From the NCBI GenBank assembly GCA_013140785.1, contig JABFRZ010000429.1, forward strand, positions 1 to 7,030: DNA of 7,030 bases. The letters are read 5' to 3'. This DNA comes from Planctomycetota bacterium (GTDB taxonomy: Bacteria > Planctomycetota > UBA1135 > GCA-002686595). The notes under the pieces were generated by a model, which saw nothing but the letters and a program-made list of their open reading frames with translations, was not told where the DNA came from and made no database searches. Position numbers and translations under genes: made by a program. Positions 1 through 4,306 of the stretch are shown here, piece by piece (positions within the stretch are counted from its first letter, which is position 1; each line of letters starts with the position of its first letter).

Positions 1-231
1 GGCCGCTTCTGGCAGCGCCCCGCGCCGAACGATCCGCCCTTCCTGCGCGCGGGCGACGCGCTCGCCGACGGCCAGACGATCGGCCTGATCGAGGTCATGA
101 AGACCTTCACGCACCTCGTCTACCGCTCCGGCGGCGAGCTCCCCGCGCGCGCGAAGGTCGTGCGCCTGCTCGTGGCCGATGGCGCCGAGATCGAGAGCGG
201 CGGCGCGCTGTTCGAACTCGAGCGCGTGTGA
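1..231 (+). CDS. accB: Biotin carboxyl carrier protein (BCCP) of acetyl-CoA carboxylase, C-terminal part
   Basis: The last 76 codons of a gene whose start lies before the window. The encoded domain is a biotinyl/lipoyl attachment domain. It has a GRFWQRPAPNDPPF lead-in, a GD..ADGQTIGLIEVMK core and a closing DGAEIESGGALFELE strand ending in TGA at 229-231. The biotin-accepting lysine is in EVMK at visible residue 34 (codon 100-102). BCCP carries carboxybiotin between the biotin carboxylase and carboxyltransferase of acetyl-CoA carboxylase in the cytoplasm, making malonyl-CoA for fatty acids. Compared with the usual 'EAMKxxNxIxA..SGxV' continuation, this protein has about six extra residues after the biotin hairpin (around SGGELPARAK, visible residues 43-52). 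That could mark a BCCP subfamily or the carrier domain of another biotin-dependent carboxylase. Whether accC adjoins upstream cannot be seen. Family assignment is firm; the choice of accB over another carrier is less so. Confidence 0.85.
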   Translation, partial: GRFWQRPAPNDPPFLRAGDALADGQTIGLIEVMKTFTHLVYRSGGELPARAKVVRLLVADGAEIESGGALFELERV

Positions 232-243
232 GCCCGACGCTCA
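229..243. terminator. Small inverted repeat spanning two convergent stop codons
   Basis: TGAGC (229-233), a 5-base spacer and GCTCA (239-243) form a perfect 5-bp stem. The outer three bases of each arm are the stop codons of the BCCP gene (+) and ispH (-). No T-tract follows in either direction. With only 9 bases between the genes there is no room for a normal terminator, so transcripts probably overlap or end here weakly. The inverted repeat is real; a terminator function is a guess. Confidence 0.25.
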
Positions 244-1212
244 GGCGCGCGCGATCTCGCCCGCCTCGAGCTCTGCCGGCAGCTGGAACACGACCGATTC
301 CCGGTTCCCCTCCATCTCGGTCACCTGCTCGACGCCGAGCGCGCGCAGGCGTTCCAGCACGCGCTGCACGAGCGATTCGGGCGCCGAGGCGCCGGCGGTC
401 AGACCGATGCGCAGGCCGGGGCGGAACCAGTCGGGGTCGAGGTCCTGCTCGGAGTCGATCAGCTGCGAGGTCACGCCGCGGCGCGCGCCGAGCTCGCGCA
501 GGCGGTTCGAGTTCGAGCTGTTGGGCGAGCCGACCACCAGCAAGAGGTCGATCTTGTCCGCGAGCGCCTGGACGGCGTTCTGGCGGTTCTGCGTGGCGTA
601 GCAGATGTCCGAGAGCTCCGGACCGCGGATCTTCGGGAAGCGCCGCACCAGCGCGGCGATCACGTCGCGCGTGTCGTCCACCGAGAGCGTCGTCTGCGTG
701 ACGTAGGCGAGCTTCTCGGGATCGGTCACCGCGAGCACCTCGACCTCCGCGACCGTCGAGAGCACGTGCACCGTGCCGTCGATGCGCCCGCGCGTGCCCT
801 CGACCTCGGGGTGGCCGGGGTGCCCGACCAGCACGATCTCGCGCCGTTCGCGCTGGTAGCGCTGGGCCTGCAGGTGCACCTTGGTGACCAGTGGGCAGGT
901 CGCGTCGATCACACGCAGGTGGCGCGCACGGCCCTTCGATTCGATCTCCTCGGCCACGCCGTGGGCGCTGAAGATCGTCACCGAGCCGGGCGGGATCTCT
1001 TCCAGGCTCTCGACGAAGCGCACGCCACGTCCACGGAAGTCCTCGAGCACCGCGCGGTTGTGCACGATCTCGTGCAGCACGTACACCGGCGGGCCATAGA
1101 GCGCGAGCGCGCGCGCGACGATCTCGATCGCGCGGTCCACGCCGGCGCAGAAACCACGCGGCGAGGCCAGGAGAACCTGCATGGGCTCCGGAGGACTCAT
1201 CGCGCCACTCAT
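241..1212 (-). CDS. ispH: 4-hydroxy-3-methylbut-2-enyl diphosphate reductase (IspH/LytB)
   Basis: IspH is the last enzyme of the MEP pathway. It is a cytoplasmic Fe-S reductase converting HMBPP to isopentenyl and dimethylallyl diphosphate. From the chosen ATG (1212) the protein has 323 residues. The three cluster cysteines are present in GFCAGVDRA (C22), DATCPLV (C106) and DICYATQNRQ (C204). The substrate-site segments HEIVHN, SAHGV, GHPGHPEVEGT, VTQTTLSVDDT, SPNSSNSNRL and TAGASAPE are all intact, so the enzyme should be active. The start is uncertain. GTG 1221, ATG 1212, ATG 1200 and ATG 1182 are all in frame. ATG 1182 gives MQVLLASPRGFCAG, aligning with the start of E. coli IspH (316 aa), but its GGAG is only 3 bases away. 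ATG 1212 is preferred here because a TATCGT hexamer ends 7 bases before it. The gene follows the SGNH hydrolase gene closely on the same strand and converges with the BCCP gene. Confidence 0.95.
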   Translation of the reverse strand: MSGAMSPPEPMQVLLASPRGFCAGVDRAIEIVARALALYGPPVYVLHEIVHNRAVLEDFRGRGVRFVESLEEIPPGSVTIFSAHGVAEEIESKGRARHLRVIDATCPLVTKVHLQAQRYQRERREIVLVGHPGHPEVEGTRGRIDGTVHVLSTVAEVEVLAVTDPEKLAYVTQTTLSVDDTRDVIAALVRRFPKIRGPELSDICYATQNRQNAVQALADKIDLLLVVGSPNSSNSNRLRELGARRGVTSQLIDSEQDLDPDWFRPGLRIGLTAGASAPESLVQRVLERLRALGVEQVTEMEGNRESVVFQLPAELEAGEIARA

Positions 1213-1219
1213 CGCGTAC

Positions 1220-1225
1220 ACGATA
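1220..1225 (-). promoter_or_regulatory. Candidate -10 element for ispH (leaderless type)
   Basis: On the minus strand TATCGT is followed by 7 bases and then the ATG at 1212, which would place the transcription start within a base or two of that codon. It lies just beyond the stop codon of the SGNH gene (1229-1231), so ispH may have its own promoter besides read-through. I see no good -35. The support is its similarity to the same arrangement at nth and the TPR gene; no direct evidence. Confidence 0.35.
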
Positions 1226-1228
1226 GCG

Positions 1229-2260
1229 TCACTCGCCGCGCTTCGGCAGCGCCAGCAAGCGCTCGGCGAGGTACTCGCCCAGGGCGCGGTTCGCCGCGGC
1301 GTCGTAGTGCCCGTCGAAGGGCAGGATCGGCGCCCTGCCGCGCGCGGCGTACAGCGGCGCGAGCGCCGCTTGGAGCTCGATCACCGGCAGTTCTCGTTCG
1401 CGCGCCAGCGCCAGCGCGCGCTCGTCGTAGGCACGCGTGTCTTCGCGGCCGGCCAGGCGCTTCGCATCGGGGAAGATCGCGACCACCGGCATCGCGCCAA
1501 GGCGCTCGCTCTCCTCGCGGAAGCGCCGCAGCAGCCCGGCGAGGAGCTGAAAACCCCGCTCGGCCACCTCCGGCGCGTAGAGCTGGGCCTTCGAGCTGAC
1601 GAGGTCGTGCGCCAGCATCACGAGCGCGCTCCTGCGCGGGAGCTCTTGCGCGTGCCACAGCAGGGCCGCCGGGCCCGCGAGCTTGCCGCCGGTGTCGAAG
1701 GCGAACTCGCCGCGCTCGCGAAAGGCTTCGTAGGTGGGCCCGATCGCGCGCTCGGCCACGTCGTTCCAGTACCAGCCGAGCACGACCACGTCAGGTTGGA
1801 TCCGCGCGCCGAGCTCCTCGAGCAGCCCGAGCTCCTGGGCCGTGCCGTAGGCGCGGTTGCCGCCGTTGACCACCGTCCAGAGTCCGTCCGGATCGCGCGC
1901 GCGCAGGGCGTGCTCGAGCTCGACCGGCACGGTCTCGTCGTCGGCCACGCCCTGGCCGTAGGTCAGGCTGTCCCCCAGGAACAAGACGCGCCGCTCGCCG
2001 GGTTGCTTCGCGCCGAGCTCTGGTCCGCGCAGGCCGAGCGAGTTCACGCGCACGCGGTGCTGGTAGGTGTAGTGCTCGCCCGGAACCATCTCCCAGCCGC
2101 GCGCGGGGTTGGCGCGCACCAGCATGAGCGGCAGGCGCTCGGCCAGCGGCACCCCGACCAGGCTGCGCGCGGCGAGCTCGCCCAGGCCCAGGCTGAGGGC
2201 CAGCGACAGGCCGAGCGCGAGGAGACGCTTCCTCTTCAGCCCAGTCGTTTCCGCGGCCAT
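1229..2260 (-). CDS. Membrane-anchored SGNH/GDSL-type hydrolase
   Basis: A 343-residue protein with a short basic N-terminus (GLKRKR) and one hydrophobic segment at about residues 12-36, either a signal anchor or an uncleaved signal peptide. The rest would then lie outside the cytoplasmic membrane. The SGNH blocks are present: GDSLTYG with nucleophile Ser98, VNGGNRAYGT with the block-II glycine at about 133-134, GWYWND with Asn166, and FDGHYD with Asp316 and His318. An NSLGLRGPE segment (73-81) before block I is one I associate with AlgX/AlgJ-like and other envelope SGNH proteins. These enzymes hydrolyse or transfer acyl (often acetyl) groups on lipids or polysaccharides; the substrate here cannot be told. 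The start is ATG 2260, with no strong Shine-Dalgarno; AGGA lies about 12 bases upstream. It is transcribed towards ispH, 16 bases from the ispH start used here, and is divergent from acpS. Confidence 0.85.
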   Translation of the reverse strand: MAAETTGLKRKRLLALGLSLALSLGLGELAARSLVGVPLAERLPLMLVRANPARGWEMVPGEHYTYQHRVRVNSLGLRGPELGAKQPGERRVLFLGDSLTYGQGVADDETVPVELEHALRARDPDGLWTVVNGGNRAYGTAQELGLLEELGARIQPDVVVLGWYWNDVAERAIGPTYEAFRERGEFAFDTGGKLAGPAALLWHAQELPRRSALVMLAHDLVSSKAQLYAPEVAERGFQLLAGLLRRFREESERLGAMPVVAIFPDAKRLAGREDTRAYDERALALARERELPVIELQAALAPLYAARGRAPILPFDGHYDAAANRALGEYLAERLLALPKRGE

Positions 2261-2271
2261 GTGCGCGGCTG

Positions 2272-2299
2272 ATCCTACGTCGCGCTACGCGCCAGTCGA
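2272..2299 (-). promoter_or_regulatory. Candidate promoter of the SGNH hydrolase gene
   Basis: On the minus strand TCGACT (2299-2294) resembles TTGACA at four of six positions. After a 16-base spacer comes TAGGAT (2277-2272), which matches TATAAT at four of six. The -10 ends 11 bases before ATG 2260, giving a leader of only a few bases. The -35 overlaps the weak -35 of the divergent acpS promoter. Prediction by eye only. Confidence 0.35.
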
Positions 2300-2319
2300 G
2301 CGCCGGGACGCCACCCGAG

Positions 2320-2325
2320 TATCCT
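2320..2325 (+). promoter_or_regulatory. Candidate -10 element for acpS
   Basis: TATCCT ends 10 bases before an ATG at 2336 and 24 bases before the acpS ATG at 2350. A weak -35 (TCGAGC, 2296-2301) lies 18 bases upstream and shares the TCGA palindrome with the -35 of the divergent SGNH promoter. The same hexamer precedes the TPR gene at 6759-6764. Predicted by position and similarity only. Confidence 0.35.
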
Positions 2326-2331
2326 GACGCG

Positions 2332-2355
2332 CCGCATGAGCCCCTCCGCATGAGC
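2332..2355 (+). repeat. 14-base partial tandem duplication over the acpS start
   Basis: CCGCATGAGC occurs at 2332-2341 and again at 2346-2355, a 14-base period. Each copy holds an ATG; they are out of frame with each other. The first (2336) opens a five-codon frame, MSPSA, whose TGA (2351-2353) overlaps the acpS ATG (2350-2352) in an ATGA junction. The first ATG sits 10 bases after the TATCCT element. The mini-frame could be a chance by-product of the duplication or a coupled leader; its size alone does not support calling it a gene. Confidence 0.6.
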
Positions 2356-2763
2356 ATCGTCTCGCTGGGTCTGGACCTGACGCAGATCGAGCGCCTGGCC
2401 GAGGCCGAGACGCGCCGCGGCGCGCGCTTCCTCGAACGCCTGTTCACGCCGGGCGAGCGCGCCTACTGCGAGCGCCGCGCCGCGCGCCGCCACGTGCACT
2501 ACGCCGGCCGCTTCGCGGTCAAGGAGGCCGTCATGAAGGCCCTCGGCACCGGCTGGACGCGCGGCGTGCGTTGGCTCGACATCGAGGTCGTGCGCGCACC
2601 CGGCGGGCCGCCCGAGCTCGTGCTGCACGGCGCGACGGCCGCGCTCGCGCGCGCCAAGGGCATCGAGCGCTGGCACGTCACGATCACGCACGACGCCGGC
2701 ATCGCCGCGGCGGTGGTCGTGGCCGAGGCCGCCGGCAGCGCGCGACTCGACCAGCAATCGTGA
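2350..2763 (+). CDS. acpS: Holo-[acyl-carrier-protein] synthase
   Basis: AcpS transfers 4'-phosphopantetheine from coenzyme A to the serine of acyl carrier protein, activating it for fatty-acid synthesis; it is cytoplasmic and normally a trimer. The 137-residue product is slightly longer than the usual 120-130. It shows the family motifs in order: GLDLTQIERL with the Mg-binding Asp9, RLFTPGERAYC (about 30-40, the F(T)xxE region), RFAVKEAVMKALGTG with Glu59 (equivalent to E. coli Glu57/58), and a C-terminal VTITHDAGIAAAVVVAE strand pair. ATG 2350 is the only sensible start. It gives the canonical N-terminus and there is no good in-frame start upstream, although no clear Shine-Dalgarno precedes it. 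It is divergent from the SGNH hydrolase gene, and the beta-helix gene follows after 22 bases. Confidence 0.93.
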   Translation: MSIVSLGLDLTQIERLAEAETRRGARFLERLFTPGERAYCERRAARRHVHYAGRFAVKEAVMKALGTGWTRGVRWLDIEVVRAPGGPPELVLHGATAALARAKGIERWHVTITHDAGIAAAVVVAEAAGSARLDQQS

Positions 2764-2776
2764 CCGGCCCCTCGAT

Positions 2777-2780
2777 GGAG
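2777..2780 (+). promoter_or_regulatory. Ribosome-binding site of the beta-helix gene
   Basis: GGAG lies 5 bases before a GTG at 2786. This decides the start, because the GTG leads straight into a basic-hydrophobic signal peptide while the nearby ATG at 2775 runs into TGA after four codons. Confidence 0.6.
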
Positions 2781-2785
2781 TCTTC

Positions 2786-3769
2786 GTGAAACCCCGCGTC
2801 CTTCTGATCCTCTGTGGACCCGTCTTCTCCGTTCTGGCCTCGCTCGGGTCGGCGCAGCTACCGTTCCCGATCGACAAGAACCAGCGGCTCGAAGAGCTGG
2901 GCGACGCCTTCACGGTGACGGGTCGCGTGCGCATCCCGCGGCGCCTCTCGATCGAGGCCATGCGCGCGATCACGATCCAGGGGAAGGGCGCGGACGCGAC
3001 GCTCGAGATCTCCGGCGCCGTCAAGATGCGCGCGGCCACGGGCGGGCAGATCGTGTTTCGCGACGTGTGGGTCGAGCTGACTCCGGAGTGCAAGGAGATC
3101 ACCCTGGCCAACTGCATCTTCAAGGGCCGCGGAGGCATCCGCCCGTCCCCGGATGGGCCGAGCGACACGAAGATCTCCTTCGACCGGGTCGAGTTCGAGC
3201 GCAGCGCCTCGATGACCATCGAGGCTTCCAGCGGGAGCATCCTGATGGATACGTGCTACCTGGACGGCCCGCTCGTCTTGCGCGGCGTTCCGAGGTCGGA
3301 GACGGTCAAGAGCGGTTTCAGCATCTCCGTGTACGGCAGCTCGGGAAAGGTGGAGGGCCAGGTGCGCGGCCTGCTCGGCGGCATCACCGTAGAGGGCATC
3401 CGCGACGGGACGATCCGGACGTGCGACATGGCCGGCCCCCAGGCGCTCTTCATCGACAACGGAAAGCTGGCCCTCGATGGCAACAACGTGCGCTCGAAGC
3501 GCGTGGAGTTCCGCAACACGGCCAGCGTCGGGTTCAACGGTTTGAAGATCACGAAGTGCGACTTTCGCGCGGAGAAGCTGGTCCTGAGCTCGCCTCAGGG
3601 GCAGCCCGAGCGACTGACGTTCGACGACTGCTTCTTCCGCGGCCTCGAAGACCCCGACACGATCCGCAAGGAGATGCTCGAGGACTCCAAGAACTCGGCA
3701 TCGGGCGCGGAGGCCGTCCTGCGCAGCGTCCGCCCGCAACCCCACGGCCTCGCGGGCGTCGAGGGCTGA
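2786..3769 (+). CDS. Secreted parallel beta-helix-like protein, function unknown
   Basis: I do not recognise this 327-residue protein. It starts at GTG with a good ribosome-binding site. The N-terminus is a signal peptide: MKPR, a hydrophobic run to about residue 20, then a likely cleavage after GSA (23), so it is exported. The LILC at residues 7-10 is not a proper lipobox. From about residue 60 to 285 the chain is short strands broken by Gly/Asn/Asp turns. A 'C-x-F' type step recurs every 21-25 residues: NCIF (C110), RVEF (135), TCYL (C157), TCDM (C213), NNVR (about 234), KCDF (C258) and DCFF (C282). That spacing is typical of rungs of a right-handed parallel beta-helix with inward-stacked cysteines. 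The C-terminus (286-327) is polar, probably helical at first, with no sortase, autotransporter or PEP-CTERM signal. I see no obvious polysaccharide-lyase active site. A structural or carbohydrate-binding envelope role is possible. It is probably co-transcribed with acpS, with no evident functional link. Confidence 0.8.
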   Translation: MKPRVLLILCGPVFSVLASLGSAQLPFPIDKNQRLEELGDAFTVTGRVRIPRRLSIEAMRAITIQGKGADATLEISGAVKMRAATGGQIVFRDVWVELTPECKEITLANCIFKGRGGIRPSPDGPSDTKISFDRVEFERSASMTIEASSGSILMDTCYLDGPLVLRGVPRSETVKSGFSISVYGSSGKVEGQVRGLLGGITVEGIRDGTIRTCDMAGPQALFIDNGKLALDGNNVRSKRVEFRNTASVGFNGLKITKCDFRAEKLVLSSPQGQPERLTFDDCFFRGLEDPDTIRKEMLEDSKNSASGAEAVLRSVRPQPHGLAGVEG

Positions 3770-3775
3770 GAGGCT

Positions 3776-3806
3776 GAGCAGAGATGCCGCTCGCGGCATT
3801 CTGCTC
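3776..3806. terminator. Strong hairpin between convergent genes, likely bidirectional terminator
   Basis: AGCAGA-G-ATGCCG (3777-3789), a CTCG loop (3790-3793) and CGGCAT-TCTGCT (3794-3805) form a 12-bp stem with a single bulged G at 3783; G3776-C3806 adds one more pair. It starts seven bases after the beta-helix stop and would serve transcripts of both strands. No T-tract follows, which is common in high-G+C genomes but leaves intrinsic termination unproven. Confidence 0.55.
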
Positions 3807-3811
3807 GGGCT

Positions 3812-3839
3812 CGAGGGATCGTCTGGCGCGCGATCCTCG
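3812..3839. terminator. Second hairpin in the convergent intergenic region
   Basis: CGAGGGATCG (3812-3821) pairs with CGATCCTCG (3831-3839) as nine base pairs with one bulged G around 3816-3817 and a 9-base loop. It lies just after the first hairpin and nearer the CoA-binding gene, so it may act mainly on the minus-strand transcript. No T-run follows. Confidence 0.4.
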
Positions 3840-3876
3840 CGCGCTCGTTCCGATTCTTGCTCAGGCTCTGAGAGGC

Positions 3877-4281
3877 TTACTCGCGGTAGCCGAGTACCAC
3901 CAAGAGGCACGGGCCGCCGGCGATCGGCTCGAGTCCGAGTTCGGCCGCGCGCGCGAGCACGGTCTCGTTCTCGGCGCCCGGCTGCAGCCACAGGTGCGTG
4001 ATGCCGAGGCGCGCGGCTTCCGTGAGCACGGCCTCGGTGATCTTCGGCGGCGTGATGATCGAGACCGCGCGCACGGGCTCGGGCGTCGCGCTCAAGCTCG
4101 GATAGGCCGTCAGGCCCTCGATCTCGCTGGCGCGTGGGTTGATCGGGTACACGGGCGCCTTTCCGCTCTGCTGGTAGCAACGCAGGACCTTGTTGCCGTA
4201 CTTCGAGCGCTCGCTCGTGGCCCCCACCACGGCCCACGGACCGGCGGCGAGGAACTCGCGGATGCGCTCGTTCGTGTTCAT
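3877..4281 (-). CDS. CoA-binding domain protein, YccU type
   Basis: A 134-residue single-domain protein of the CoA-binding (CoA_binding_2/YccU) family, a Rossmann-like fold related to the CoA-ligating domain of succinyl-CoA synthetase. Visible landmarks are WAVVGATSERSKYGNKV (residues 16-32), the first strand and nucleotide loop, then VYPINPRASEIEG (44-56) and SIITPPK (74-80). LWLQPGAENE (97-106) and GGPCLLVVLG (122-131) follow; the CPC-like cysteine in the last segment is Cys125. Biochemical role is largely undefined across the family; CoA binding is the expected activity, in the cytoplasm. The start ATG 4281 gives the canonical N-terminus and is preceded by AGGCGG (3 bases) and GGGAG (10 bases). 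The frame stays open further upstream, but that part reads antisense-frame through the M1 gene. It starts 25 bases after the M1 stop, so the two are probably one operon. Confidence 0.88.
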   Translation of the reverse strand: MNTNERIREFLAAGPWAVVGATSERSKYGNKVLRCYQQSGKAPVYPINPRASEIEGLTAYPSLSATPEPVRAVSIITPPKITEAVLTEAARLGITHLWLQPGAENETVLARAAELGLEPIAGGPCLLVVLGYRE

Positions 4282-4306
4282 GCGCCGCCTGCTCCCAGGG
4301 CAGCGC

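Larger units (their letters stand above)
3768..3875. repeat. Motif present three times in the convergent intergenic region
   Basis: A motif of about 18-23 bases beginning ATTCT and containing GCTC(A/G)GGCTC occurs as ATTCTGCTCGGGCTCGAG (from 3798) and ATTCTTGCTCAGGCTCTGAG (from 3853). It occurs again inverted at about 3768-3785 (TGAGAGGCTGAGCAGAGA on the plus strand). In addition CTGAGAGGCT is an exact direct repeat at 3766-3775 and 3868-3877, overlapping each gene's stop codon. The inverted copy can pair with either direct copy, so alternative folds are possible. The matches are imperfect and were found by eye. Confidence 0.5.

Noticed and set aside
1181..2272. Long open frame on the plus strand opposite the SGNH gene and the ispH start
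   Set aside because: Reads antisense to a gene with intact SGNH motifs. The product is Arg/Ala/Gln/Glu-rich with no motif, as expected of an open frame forced by high G+C.
2336..2353. Five-codon frame MSPSA as a separate gene
   Set aside because: Too short to support from sequence and explained by the 14-base duplication; kept only as an observation at the acpS start.
2807..2818. Lipobox at residue Cys10 of the beta-helix protein
   Set aside because: LILC lacks the small residue required before the cysteine and lies in the middle of the hydrophobic stretch; a normal signal peptidase site after GSA fits better.
2858..4237. 459-codon minus-strand open frame across the beta-helix gene and the CoA-binding gene
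   Set aside because: Spans two convergent real genes and the hairpin region. It is low-complexity in Arg/Ala/Asp and has no recognisable domain, whereas the plus-strand beta-helix frame has a signal peptide and ribosome-binding site.
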